The notes under the pieces were generated by a model, which saw nothing but the letters and a program-made list of their open reading frames with translations, ran no database searches and had not been told where the DNA came from. A stretch of 64,000 bases of DNA. Origin: Phenylobacterium haematophilum (GTDB lineage Bacteria; Pseudomonadota; Alphaproteobacteria; Caulobacterales; Caulobacteraceae). The DNA lies in NCBI RefSeq assembly GCF_014196295.1, contig NZ_JACIDK010000003.1, positions 310,001 through 374,000 on the forward strand, given 5' to 3'. Position numbers and translations under genes: made by a program. The first letter of the stretch is position 1; each line of letters opens with the position of its first letter. Shown here one piece after another: positions 1 to 10,352 of the stretch.

Positions 1-213
1 GCCATGGGCCTGAACCTGCAGATCAACAGCGTCTACCTGCCGGTCTCGCCGCACGAGGCGCGGCGGCGCGCGCAGGCCGACATCACCCGCTGGATCGGGA
101 CCGGCGAGCGCATGCTGTCGGTGGCCGGGCGCTTCCCGCTGGAGGACTGCGCCCGGGCGCACGAGCTGGTCGAGAGCGGCGGCAAGGTCGGCACCGTGGT
201 GGTCGAGCCGTGA
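1..213 (+). CDS. Zinc-type/quinone oxidoreductase (MDR superfamily), C-terminal fragment cut by window edge
   Basis: The reading frame is open from the first base and ends at TGA 211-213, so only the last 71 codons are in the window. The end has the usual close of medium-chain dehydrogenases and quinone oxidoreductases: an 'FPLEDCARAHELVESG' helix followed by '[10 protein letters not shown]', where the enzyme finishes its substrate-domain strand. No catalytic or cofactor residues are visible, so the substrate and the need for zinc cannot be judged. Its stop overlaps the GTG start of the next gene by four bases (GTGA), which suggests translational coupling. The family call is fairly safe; the exact enzyme is unknown. 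Confidence 0.75.
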   Translation, partial: AMGLNLQINSVYLPVSPHEARRRAQADITRWIGTGERMLSVAGRFPLEDCARAHELVESGGKVGTVVVEP

Positions 214-584
214 CCGCGCCAGAAGACGCCATCCGCGCCCGCCGCAAGCTGACCAACAAGCTGATCGCCGTACATGACGCCCAGCGGCTAAAGCCGTTCT
301 TCGCAGCCGACGCCAACCTGATCTCGGGCGAGGGCGGCCTGCTGATGGGCGCGCCGGCGATCATCGCCGCCTTCGAGGCGCAGTTCGCCGATCCGAGCTT
401 CGTGACCTATCTGCGGACCACGGAAAGCGTGACCTTGGCGGCGGACGGCGCCCGCGCCGCGGAAACTGGGACCTGGCTGGCGACGTGGAAGGACCAGACC
501 GCGACCGGGCCGTATCTCGCGGCCTGGAAGAAGGTGGTCGGCCAGTGGGTGATCGAGAGCGAGACCTTCGTCACGGTCGGCTGA
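210..584 (+). CDS. SnoaL-like / DUF4440 NTF2-fold protein
   Basis: This 124-residue protein fits the small NTF2-like cone fold. It starts with a helix that includes '[21 protein letters not shown]', followed by '[28 protein letters not shown]', a pattern typical of DUF4440/SnoaL proteins, and ends with alternating strands rich in W and T ('GTWLATWKD', '[19 protein letters not shown]'). Members are small enzymes or ligand-binding proteins of very varied function, so no reaction is assigned. The start is GTG at 210, overlapping the upstream stop in a GTGA, so it is probably co-transcribed with the dehydrogenase. No signal peptide is visible, so it is likely cytoplasmic. Confidence 0.75.
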   Translation: MTAPEDAIRARRKLTNKLIAVHDAQRLKPFFAADANLISGEGGLLMGAPAIIAAFEAQFADPSFVTYLRTTESVTLAADGARAAETGTWLATWKDQTATGPYLAAWKKVVGQWVIESETFVTVG

Positions 585-631
585 CGCCGCGTCGCGGTTG
601 AACGCCGCGGGCCCCGCGGCTATGAAGGGGC

Positions 632-688
632 ATGGTTCGCACCTTTGCAGCCCTTCTTGCGCGACTTACCGGCGGCCGCCGGACCTAG
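632..688 (+). CDS. Candidate leu leader peptide (18 aa)
   Basis: A short frame from ATG 632 to TAG 686-688 encodes [18 protein letters not shown]. It has three leucine codons, all CTT (653, 656, 665), a codon rarely used in the surrounding high-GC genes. A purine-rich AAGGGG lies just before the ATG, though very close to it. The frame lies 75 bases upstream of leuA and ends inside a GC-rich palindrome, the arrangement expected of a transcription-attenuation leader. Expression is not shown by the sequence; chance is the main alternative. Confidence 0.4.
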   Translation: MVRTFAALLARLTGGRRT

Positions 689-708
689 ACGGCTGCCCCG
701 GCGGCGGC
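669..708 (+). promoter_or_regulatory. Alternative hairpins upstream of leuA (possible attenuator)
   Basis: Bases 669-682 form a perfect palindrome (CCGGCGGCCGCCGG). The GCCGCCGG part (675-682) can pair instead with CCGGCGGC at 698-705, leaving a 15-nt loop. Two mutually exclusive pairings beside a leucine-containing mini-frame suggest ribosome-mediated attenuation of leuA. No T-tract follows the second stem, so classical intrinsic termination is not evident. Confidence 0.35.
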
Positions 709-762
709 ACGCCAGCCTCATCGACAATTCCGACTGCCCGCCTCGTGAGAGAGAGCCGCACC

Positions 763-2430
763 ATGCTGCGCGACCCATCCGTCAAATATCGTCCGTTCCC
801 TCAAGTCGACCTGCCCGACCGCCAGTGGCCGTCCAAGACCATCACCAAGGCGCCGCGCTGGCTGTCGACCGACCTGCGCGACGGCAACCAGGCCCTGGCC
901 GATCCGATGAACGCCGAGAAGAAGCAGCGCTTCTTCGACCTGCTGGTCGGCATCGGGGCCAAGGAGATCGAGGTCGGCTTCCCGTCGGCCGGCGCGACCG
1001 AGTTCGACTTCATCCGCGGCCTGATCGAGCAGGGCCGCGTGCCCGGCGACGTGATGATCCAGGTGCTGACCCAGTCGCGGCGGGATCTGATCGAGACCAG
1101 CTTCGCCGCCCTGGAGGGCGCGCGCGCGGCGACGGTGCATCTCTACAACGCCGTCTCGCCGGTGTGGCGCGAGGTGGTGTTCGGCCTGGATCGGGCCGGC
1201 GTGAAGGCGCTGGCGGTCGAGGGCGCCAGCATCATGCGCGAGCAGGCCGAGCGGCGGCCGGGCACCGACTGGCGCTATGAGTACAGCCCCGAGACCTTCT
1301 CGACCGCCGAGCTGGAGTTCAGCCTGGAGGTCTGCGAGGCGGTGCTGGACGTCCTGCAGCCGACGCCGGAAAAGCCGGTGATCCTGAACCTGCCGGCGAC
1401 GGTCGAGGCGGCGAGCCCGAACATCTACGCCGACCAGATCGAGTGGATGTGCCGCAACATCTCGCGGCGCGAGGCCGTGGTGATCTCGCTGCATCCGCAC
1501 AACGACCGCGGCACCGGGGTGGCGGCGGCCGAGCTGGGCCTGATGGCCGGCGCCGACCGCATCGAAGGCTGCCTGTTCGGCAACGGCGAGCGCACCGGTA
1601 ATGTCGACCTGGTGACCCTGGCGCTGAATCTCTACACGCAGGGCGTCGATCCGGGCCTGGACTTCTCGGACATGGAGACGGTCGTGAAGACCGTCGAGTA
1701 CTGCAACCAGCTGCCGGTGCATCCGCGTCACCCCTATGCCGGGGAGCTGGTGTTCACGGCGTTCTCGGGCAGTCACCAGGACGCAATCAAGAAGGGCTTC
1801 GAGGCCCAGGCCAAGCGCAACGACCAGATCTGGGCGATGCCCTATCTGCCGATCGATCCGGCCGATCTGGGCGGCAGCTACGAGGCGGTGATCCGGGTCA
1901 ACTCGCAGTCCGGCAAGGGCGGCGTCGCCTGGGTGCTGCAGCAGGACAAGGGCCTGCGGCTGCCCAAACCGATGCAGGCCGATTTCAGCCGCGCGGTGCA
2001 GCAGCTGGCCGACGAAACCAGCCGCGAGCTGGCCACCGCCGACATCTGGGAAGCGTTCGAGCGCGCTTATCACCTGACCCCGGGCCAGCGCTTCGAGCTG
2101 GTCAGTTTCGAGGAGTCAGGCGTCTCGCGAGTGGACAATCAGCGGGTGTTCGTCGGCCAGCTGCGGCTGGACGGGCGCGAGATGACCATCCGCGGGCGCG
2201 GCAACGGGCTGATCTCCAGCCTGCTGGCGGCGCTGGAGCACGACTGCGGGCTGAAACTCGACGTCGCCGACTTCCAGGAACATGCGATCGGGGCGGGCGG
2301 CGACGCCGTCGCCGCGGCCTATGTGCAGTGCCGCACGGCGGACGGGCGCACGGTGTTCGGGGTGGGGATGGACGCCGACGTGGCGACGGCCTCGGTGCGT
2401 GCGGTGCTGAGCGCGGCGAATGGGGTTTAG
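763..2430 (+). CDS. leuA: 2-isopropylmalate synthase (LeuA type 2)
   Basis: LeuA condenses 2-oxoisovalerate with acetyl-CoA to form 2-isopropylmalate, the first committed step of leucine synthesis, in the cytoplasm. The 555-residue product matches the longer LeuA_2 class. The HMGL-type TIM barrel carries '[11 protein letters not shown]' (about 35-44, catalytic Arg/Asp) and the metal-binding 'HPHNDRGTG' (from 244), then '[19 protein letters not shown]'. The C-terminal part from about 420 is the LeuA dimerisation/allosteric domain, normally the site of leucine feedback. I chose ATG 763, preceded by GAGAGAG, because translation there begins '[20 protein letters not shown]', the usual start of the family. 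The frame is open further upstream, but that stretch overlaps the putative leader and looks non-coding. It stands alone, without leuB or leuCD. Confidence 0.97.
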   Translation: MLRDPSVKYRPFPQVDLPDRQWPSKTITKAPRWLSTDLRDGNQALADPMNAEKKQRFFDLLVGIGAKEIEVGFPSAGATEFDFIRGLIEQGRVPGDVMIQVLTQSRRDLIETSFAALEGARAATVHLYNAVSPVWREVVFGLDRAGVKALAVEGASIMREQAERRPGTDWRYEYSPETFSTAELEFSLEVCEAVLDVLQPTPEKPVILNLPATVEAASPNIYADQIEWMCRNISRREAVVISLHPHNDRGTGVAAAELGLMAGADRIEGCLFGNGERTGNVDLVTLALNLYTQGVDPGLDFSDMETVVKTVEYCNQLPVHPRHPYAGELVFTAFSGSHQDAIKKGFEAQAKRNDQIWAMPYLPIDPADLGGSYEAVIRVNSQSGKGGVAWVLQQDKGLRLPKPMQADFSRAVQQLADETSRELATADIWEAFERAYHLTPGQRFELVSFEESGVSRVDNQRVFVGQLRLDGREMTIRGRGNGLISSLLAALEHDCGLKLDVADFQEHAIGAGGDAVAAAYVQCRTADGRTVFGVGMDADVATASVRAVLSAANGV

Positions 2431-2436
2431 GCCGGC

Positions 2437-2574
2437 GTGTCATCCCGGTTTGCGAAGCAAGACCGGGACCCATTGACGCCGACGTTTGGAAGATGGGGCT
2501 AAGCCGTCGCCGCTTGCCTGAGAGATCTGGTGTTCATGGGTCCCGTCTTCGGCTTCGCCGAAACCGGCATCACA
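2437..2574. repeat. REP/BIME-like intergenic repeat, copy 1
   Basis: The element is bounded by inverted arms, GTGTCATCCCGGTTT on the left and AAACCGGCATCACAC on the right (13 of 15 bases complementary). Internal blocks 'AAGACCGGGAC' and 'GGTGTTCATGG' recur at 11789-11930 in the same order. It lies just after the leuA stop. Confidence 0.65.
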
Positions 2575-2592
2575 CCCCCTGGCTGTCAGCCG

Positions 2593-2681
2593 TTCATCCG
2601 GGTGAAAGCCGGGGGCCAGCGCCGAACCGGTGACCGACTCCAAGCGCGGTCGTGGGCCCCGGCCTTCGCCGAGATGAGCGT
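2593..2681. repeat. Second REP-like palindromic repeat
   Basis: The left arm TTCATCCGGGTGAAAGCCGG and the right arm GGCCTTCGCCGAGATGAG are imperfect inverted copies. The 'TCATCC-GGCGAAGGCCGGG' style is common in intergenic repeats of high-GC alphaproteobacteria (general knowledge). It abuts the dead gene tail on its right. Confidence 0.5.
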
Positions 2682-2762
2682 CAGCGGGTGAGGAAGAACT
2701 CCACCGGAGTGGAGACTTCGATCCGTTCGCCGCGCACCGTATGCGGAGCGCCGGGGAAGGGG
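2681..2762 (-). pseudogene. C-terminal remnant of an unidentified gene
   Basis: Read leftwards, the frame gives '...PFPGAPHTVRGERIEVS' followed by 'TPVEFFLTR' and a TGA at 2681-2683. Nearly every codon ends in G or C, as in the real genes here, and the peptide looks like an enzyme C-terminus. Upstream (to the right) the protein-like sequence stops near 2762, where a plus-strand remnant begins, and there is no start. The family cannot be named from about 27 residues. Confidence 0.4.
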
Positions 2763-2763
2763 G

Positions 2764-3003
2764 TGGAGCGTCCACGAGGGCCGCCTGACCGCCCAGCTGG
2801 CCGCCTCGAGCGAGAGCGCCGAGCGCAAGGAAGATCAGCGCGTGCGCCAGATGCGCCAGGCGCATGTGCGCTTCGGCGTTCTCGACAGCGACAAGGACGG
2901 CAAGATGACGCCGGCCGAGTTCGAGGCCTCCGGCCTGCGCGCCTTCGCCGAACAGGACGGCGAAGGTGTGGTGACCGCGGCCGAGAAGAAGAAGGGCGAC
3001 TAG
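2764..3003 (+). pseudogene. EF-hand protein remnant lacking its N-terminus
   Basis: A frame ending at TAG 3001-3003 encodes about 79 residues, including 'DSDKDGKMTPAE' (2884-2919), a canonical 12-position EF-hand calcium loop with acidic residues at 1, 3, 5 and 12. A second, degenerate loop region 'EQDGEGVVTAAE' follows. Third-position GC bias is strong from 2764 on. No credible ATG with a ribosome site precedes the coding-like part, and no signal peptide is present although such proteins are usually exported. I infer a 5' deletion. An internal GTG at 2842 could still make a roughly 53-residue product. Confidence 0.55.
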
Positions 3004-3058
3004 GATCTGGCCATCCTAGACGCCTTGCGGCTGAGGCGGCGCGTACGGGCGCGCCGCT

Positions 3059-4198
3059 TCAGCCCAAGGCTTCCCACATCGCCATGGCCAGGCTGAAGGC
3101 GCGCATGTCGCCGGTCGTGGCGCCCGCCATCTTGTTCATGGCGTAGGCGAAGACGGTGCGCGCATCCATGTCGACGATGACCAGCGAGCCGCCGTAGCCG
3201 CCCCAGTAGATCGTATTGGGGTTGGGCAGCGGCACCGCCCCGCCGGCCAGGCCGAATCCCATGCCGAAGCGCGCCGGGATGCCGAGGATCAGGTCCGGCC
3301 CCTCGATCTGCAACTCCAGCGCCTTGCGGCAGCCGGCTTCCGACAGGATCCGCTTGCCCTTCGCGACGCCGCCGTTGGCGAGGACGGACTGCACCTCGGC
3401 GACCGAGCGGGCGTTCCCTGTGCCGCCGGCGGCCGGGATCTCCGCGCCGCGCCAGGCGCGAGTGCGGGTCTCGGCCACCTCCAGCGGCGGGTTGTCCGAC
3501 ATGTTGGCCTGCAGCTCGCTGCGCGGTCCGGCGCCAAGGCCCGCCTCGGCCGGGGGCGGGGCGATCAGGTCGGCGACGCGGGCGTCCTCCGAGGCCGGCA
3601 GGCCGATATGGAAGTCGGCGCCCAGCGGCTCGGCGATCTCCTCGCGGAACACCGTGCCGAGGCTCTTGCCGGTGATACGCCGCACCACCTCGCCGACCAG
3701 ATAGCCCTGGGTCAGGCCGTGATAGCCCGGCGCCGTGCCCGGCTCCCAGAACGGGGCCTGGGCGGCCAGCATCGAGGTCGCCTTGTCCCAGTCGTAGAGG
3801 TCTTCCTTGACCATCGGCTCCTTCCAGCCCGAAAGGCCGGCGGAATGGCTCATCAGGTGGCTGACCTTGACCGCGTCCTTGCCGCCGGCGGCGAACTCCG
3901 GCCAGTAGCGGGCGACGGGGGCGTCGAAGTCGAGTTCGCCGCGGTCGGCCAGCAGCAGGGCCGTCAGCGCGGTCATCGTCTTGGTGGTCGAGTAGACATT
4001 GACGATGGTGTCGCGCTCCCAGGGACGGGTGCGCGCCTCGTCGGCGAAACCGCCCCAGAGGTCGACCACGGTCTCGCCTTCGACCGTGGCGCAGAACGAG
4101 GCGCCGATGTCGGCGCCGCTGTCGAGATTGGCTTCGAACGCCGTGCGCACGCCGGCGTACTTGTCGTGGACGAGACCCTGAACTGCACCGTCGGCCAT
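3059..4198 (-). CDS. Serine hydrolase of the class C beta-lactamase / esterase VIII family
   Basis: The 379-residue protein has the Ser-x-x-Lys nucleophile motif S70-T-T-K73 within 'VNVYSTTKTMTALTALLL', followed by the family helix 'ADRGELDFDAPVARYWPEFA'. A Tyr at 159 in 'GTAPGYHGLTQGYLVGE' fits the catalytic tyrosine of EstB-like esterases, and the distal 'GYGGSLVIVDMD' matches the last active-site strand. No signal peptide is seen, so it is probably a cytoplasmic esterase or peptidase rather than a resistance beta-lactamase. It runs leftward and ends close to the dead EF-hand gene. The family call is strong; the substrate is unknown. Confidence 0.9.
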   Translation of the reverse strand: MADGAVQGLVHDKYAGVRTAFEANLDSGADIGASFCATVEGETVVDLWGGFADEARTRPWERDTIVNVYSTTKTMTALTALLLADRGELDFDAPVARYWPEFAAGGKDAVKVSHLMSHSAGLSGWKEPMVKEDLYDWDKATSMLAAQAPFWEPGTAPGYHGLTQGYLVGEVVRRITGKSLGTVFREEIAEPLGADFHIGLPASEDARVADLIAPPPAEAGLGAGPRSELQANMSDNPPLEVAETRTRAWRGAEIPAAGGTGNARSVAEVQSVLANGGVAKGKRILSEAGCRKALELQIEGPDLILGIPARFGMGFGLAGGAVPLPNPNTIYWGGYGGSLVIVDMDARTVFAYAMNKMAGATTGDMRAFSLAMAMWEALG

Positions 4199-4242
4199 GG
4201 TCTGGCTCCTCCCTTTTGGGGGAGCCTAGCAGCCCTGGAAGG

Positions 4243-5046
4243 CTAGCCGAAGAGTTTGCCGAACATGCCCTTTCGCGGCGGAGGCGGAGGCGGCGGCGGG
4301 ACGACGTCGCCGGCCAGATCGGGCAGGCCGCCTTTGCGCGAGACCAGCACCTCAATGTACTCGGCCTGGATGCCGCGGCCGAGGTCGTCGATGGTCCAGA
4401 TGGTGGTGGAAAGGCCGCTGACCGAATCCCAGTAGGCGGCGATGTCGTAGCCCCAGTCGATGGTCACCAGCGAGCCGTTCGGGTCCATGGGATTGCCGTG
4501 ATAGACCGGCTCCAGCAGGTGGTCGACGCCGCCGTCAGGACGGCGGGCGGCGCGGCGGACCGAGGGCTTTTCCTTGTTCACGATCGGCACGGTGCAGACG
4601 TGCAATCCGCCCGGCTTCAGGGTGCGGGCGATCTCGCGCAGCGCCAGGTCCGGGGCGAAGACATGCTCCATGACGTCCTGGGTGACGACGATGTCGAAAC
4701 TGGCGTCGGCGAAGGTCTGGCGTTCAAGGTCCTCGGACCGCCAGCCGCCGGCCGGATGGATCGAGCCCCAGGGGATCGACGGATCGTACTGGCTGGCCCT
4801 GTAGCGCGGCGCCTGGTCGGCCAGCCGCCGGCTGGCGGCGGTGCCAGGCGAGCTCTCGTGAATGGCCAGCTCGCGCCAATTGGGCCGCAACTGGGCGAGC
4901 ACCGCGAACAGCGCCCGCTCGCGCGGTTGCGCATTGCAGGTCTGGCAGAGGAAGTGGTCCCGCAGCCAGGGATCCTTGGCTGCGAAGGTGGCGGGAAGTT
5001 CGCAGACTGGGCAGAAGCCGTCGACCTGGAAGAGGAAGTCGGCCAT
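4243..5046 (-). CDS. Class I SAM-dependent methyltransferase with N-terminal Cys-pair zinc ribbon
   Basis: The 267-residue protein begins with two cysteine pairs ('CPVCELPATF' and 'FLCQTCNAQPRER'), likely a small zinc-binding unit. A Methyltransf_11-type core follows: 'FADASFDIVVTQDVMEHV' and 'REIARTLKPGGLHVCTVP' are the post-motif strands with the usual acidic/His helix. The glycine-rich motif I is not obvious. The C-terminus has a run of eight prolines followed by a basic tail (RKGMFGKLFG). Similar enzymes occur in surface polysaccharide clusters, but nothing like that is adjacent. It lies 13 bases from the end of secA on the same strand. Substrate unknown. Confidence 0.8.
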   Translation of the reverse strand: MADFLFQVDGFCPVCELPATFAAKDPWLRDHFLCQTCNAQPRERALFAVLAQLRPNWRELAIHESSPGTAASRRLADQAPRYRASQYDPSIPWGSIHPAGGWRSEDLERQTFADASFDIVVTQDVMEHVFAPDLALREIARTLKPGGLHVCTVPIVNKEKPSVRRAARRPDGGVDHLLEPVYHGNPMDPNGSLVTIDWGYDIAAYWDSVSGLSTTIWTIDDLGRGIQAEYIEVLVSRKGGLPDLAGDVVPPPPPPPPRKGMFGKLFG

Positions 5047-5059
5047 CTGCTCGGGTCCC

Positions 5060-7822
<2,763 letters not shown>

Positions 7823-7992
7823 GGGAAATCGTTCCGGATTTGCGGGAGGGCCCGGCGGCGGCGCCTCTAAGCCTGCTCGCCTGCCCGGAAATTCCGCTCT
7901 TTTCAGGGCGCGCGAGACTTAAGCAGCGCCCATGCCAGTGTCAACGCGGCGCGCGGGCGTGAGCGCTAACGACTGCGTGCGCCAAAAGAAAA

Positions 7993-8015
7993 GGCCCTCC
8001 CGCGAGGGGAGGGCC
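7993..8015 (-). terminator. Rho-independent terminator after the thiolase gene
   Basis: The nine-base arms GGCCCTCCC (7993-8001) and GGGAGGGCC (8007-8015) are perfectly complementary. Read on the minus strand, the hairpin follows the thiolase stop (8040) and is followed by a T-rich stretch (CCTTTTCTTTTGG), so it acts on leftward transcription. Confidence 0.8.
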
Positions 8016-8039
8016 CGATCATTTGGCGTGCGGCCGATC

Positions 8040-9215
8040 TTAGTAGATTTCGATCAGGCCGGCGGCACCCATGCCGCCGCCGATGCACATGGTGACGACG
8101 CCCCACTTGGCGCCGCGGCGCTTGCCTTCCTGCAAGATGTGGCCGGTCAGACGCGCGCCGGTCATGCCGTACGGGTGGCCGATGGCGATCGAGCCGCCGT
8201 TCACGTTGTACTTTTCCGGGTCGATGCCCAGTTGGTCACGCGAATAGACGCACTGCGAGGCGAAGGCTTCGTTCAGCTCCCAGATGTCGATGTCGTCGAC
8301 CTTCAGGCCGTGACGCTCCAGCAGGCGCGGAACGGCGAAGACCGGGCCGATGCCCATTTCGTCAGGGGCGCAGCCGGCGACGGCCCAGCCGCGGAAGGCG
8401 CCGAGCGGCTCGAGGCCGGCCTTCGAGGCGGCCTTGGCTTCCATCAGCACCACGGCGGCGGCGCCGTCCGACAGCTGCGAGGCGTTGCCGGCGGTGATGA
8501 ACTTGCCTTCGCCGCGAACCGGCTGGAGCTTTTGCAGGCCTTCGATGGTGGTGTCCGGACGGTTGCACTCGTCGCGATCGACCACGTAGTCGACGATGCT
8601 CTCTTCCTTAGTTTCCTTGTTCACGACCTTCATCTTGGTCGCCATCGGGACGATTTCGTCCTTGAACTTGCCGGCTTGCTGCGCGGCGGCCATGCGGCGC
8701 TGGGATTCCAGGCTGTACTCGTCCTGAACTTCGCGGCTGACCTTGTAGCGCTCGGCCACGATGTCGGCGGTGTCGATCATCGGCATGAAGATGGCCGGAT
8801 ACTGGGCGACCAGGTTCTTGTCGAAGTTGTCGCTGCCGCCGCCGCCGCCGCCCGGGAAGGACAGGGATTCGACGCCCGCGCCGATGGCGACTTCAGCGCC
8901 GTCGTTGCGGATGTAGTTGGCCGCGGTGGCGATGGTTTGCAGGCCCGAGGAGCAGAAGCGGTTGACGGTCACGCCCGAGGTGGTGATCGGCAGGCCGGCC
9001 AGCAGAGCGGCCTGACGGCCCAAATTGCCCGCGCCGTGCGCCACGTTGCCGAGGATCACGTCTTCGACGGCGGCCTTGTCGACGCCCGAGCGCTCGACCG
9101 CATGCTTGATGGCATGGGCGGCCATGGTCACGGTCGGGGTCATGTTGAACCCGCCGCGCTGGGACTTGGCCAGGCCCGTCCGAGCGTAGGAGACGATTAC
9201 GGCTTCACGCGTCAT
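8040..9215 (-). CDS. Acetyl-CoA acetyltransferase (thiolase)
   Basis: Thiolases either cleave 3-ketoacyl-CoA or condense two acetyl-CoA in fatty acid, PHB or short-chain acid metabolism. The 391 residues include the acyl-accepting cysteine C88 in '[13 protein letters not shown]', the activating His347 in '[11 protein letters not shown]', and the second catalytic Cys377 in '[11 protein letters not shown]'. All three are intact and the length is normal. Start ATG 9215 has upstream AGGAATC. It is a single-gene unit with its own terminator, between secA and the PPIase gene. Whether it is biosynthetic (PhaA-like) or degradative (FadA-like) cannot be settled here, since no partner gene is adjacent. 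Confidence 0.95.
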   Translation of the reverse strand: MTREAVIVSYARTGLAKSQRGGFNMTPTVTMAAHAIKHAVERSGVDKAAVEDVILGNVAHGAGNLGRQAALLAGLPITTSGVTVNRFCSSGLQTIATAANYIRNDGAEVAIGAGVESLSFPGGGGGGSDNFDKNLVAQYPAIFMPMIDTADIVAERYKVSREVQDEYSLESQRRMAAAQQAGKFKDEIVPMATKMKVVNKETKEESIVDYVVDRDECNRPDTTIEGLQKLQPVRGEGKFITAGNASQLSDGAAAVVLMEAKAASKAGLEPLGAFRGWAVAGCAPDEMGIGPVFAVPRLLERHGLKVDDIDIWELNEAFASQCVYSRDQLGIDPEKYNVNGGSIAIGHPYGMTGARLTGHILQEGKRRGAKWGVVTMCIGGGMGAAGLIEIY

Positions 9216-9365
9216 GAAATGATTCCTCCAAAAAATTGAGACCGCGACGGCTGTTATCCGGTCCGGGCGGCTTTAGATCGGGCGCGACCTTTGCATCCCC
9301 GCGCCGAGTTGGCTAGGGACGGGCAAGCGCCTGCGGGCGGTTTTCGCACACGAGGTACGTCGACA

Positions 9366-10352
9366 ATGACGAACTCCGCCTTCCGTCGCGTCCCGAACGC
9401 GCTGGCGCTGGCCGCAGTCATGCTGGTCGCGGCGACGCTGTTGGTCGCCTGCGGCGACCGCGGCGGGACCGAGGGCGCGCCCGCGCCCGGCGACACCGCC
9501 GTGGCCAAGGTCGACGGCAAGACGGTGTGGGCCTCGGACGTCAAGCGCGAGGCGGTGGCCCAGGGCCTGATCGGCGAAGGCGAGCCGCTGGACGTCTCAT
9601 CGGACCTCTTCCGCCGGGTGCTGGACGAGGTGGTCGACCAGAAGCTGCTGGCCGCCGAGGCGCTGAACCGCAAGTTGGACAAGGACCCGGTGGCCCAGAA
9701 GCGGCTGGCGGCGGCGCGCGAGCGCATTCTCGGCGACATGCTGGTCGAGAGCGTGGTGGCCGACGCGGTCAACGACAACGCGATCCGCGGGCTTTATCAG
9801 GAGCAGCTGAAGCTGGCCAAGCAGTCCGAGGAGATCCGCGCCCGGCAGATCGTCGTCGCCACCGAGGCCGAGGCCGAGGCCGTGCGCAAGCTGCTGGCGA
9901 CGGGGGCCTCGTTCGACGCCCTGGCGATGGAACGCTCGACCGATGCGGCGACCCGGTTCAACGGCGGCGACCTCGGCTACTTCACGGTGGACGTCATGCC
10001 CGAGGCCTATGCGGCCAACCTGAAGACCTCGAAAGTCGGCGATATCGTCGGGCCGTTCGGGATCGAGGGCGGCTGGGCGATCCTGAAGATCGAGGACCGG
10101 CGGCTGGAGCAGCCGATCACCTTCGAGGCGGCCAGACCGCAGATCGTGCGTTTCCTGACCTATGATCAAGTCCGCGACCTGCTGGAGAAGCTCCGAAGCC
10201 GGGCGAAGGTCCAGACGCTGATCGGGGCGCCGCAAGACGTGCCGGGGCAGCCGAAGGAACCCGCCGACGCCCCCAAGACCGCTCCGCAAACTCCCGCGAC
10301 GAAGGCCGCTCCGGCCGCGTCCGCCGCCCCAGCCAAGGCCGCCCAGCCATGA
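9366..10352 (+). CDS. Parvulin-type peptidyl-prolyl isomerase lipoprotein (PpiC/PrsA/SurA-like)
   Basis: This is a 328-residue lipoprotein: a hydrophobic N-terminus (to about residue 28) ends in the lipobox LVAC with Cys29. A SurA N-like helical region follows, then a rotamase domain from about residue 165: 'IRARQIVVATEAEAEAVRKL' through 'GGDLGYFTVDVMPEAYA', 'VGDIVGPFGIEGGWAILKIE'. The tail is low-complexity Ala/Pro/Lys. It probably helps folding of exported proteins at the inner membrane. I chose ATG 9366 because it alone begins right before the signal sequence; an upstream in-frame extension lacks one. argJ starts four bases before its end (ATGA overlap), so the two are translationally coupled despite unrelated roles. 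The pairing is familiar in alphaproteobacteria. Confidence 0.88.
   Translation: MTNSAFRRVPNALALAAVMLVAATLLVACGDRGGTEGAPAPGDTAVAKVDGKTVWASDVKREAVAQGLIGEGEPLDVSSDLFRRVLDEVVDQKLLAAEALNRKLDKDPVAQKRLAAARERILGDMLVESVVADAVNDNAIRGLYQEQLKLAKQSEEIRARQIVVATEAEAEAVRKLLATGASFDALAMERSTDAATRFNGGDLGYFTVDVMPEAYAANLKTSKVGDIVGPFGIEGGWAILKIEDRRLEQPITFEAARPQIVRFLTYDQVRDLLEKLRSRAKVQTLIGAPQDVPGQPKEPADAPKTAPQTPATKAAPAASAAPAKAAQP

Noticed and set aside
598..762. In-frame N-terminal extension of LeuA from 598
   Set aside because: The extra 55 residues overlap the leader candidate and do not resemble LeuA; ATG 763 gives the family's usual start and has a ribosome site.
718..2073. Large open frames antisense to leuA, secA, clpB, ptsP and others
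   Set aside because: They are long because high third-position GC removes stops on the other strand; none has a recognisable domain or fits the codon pattern.
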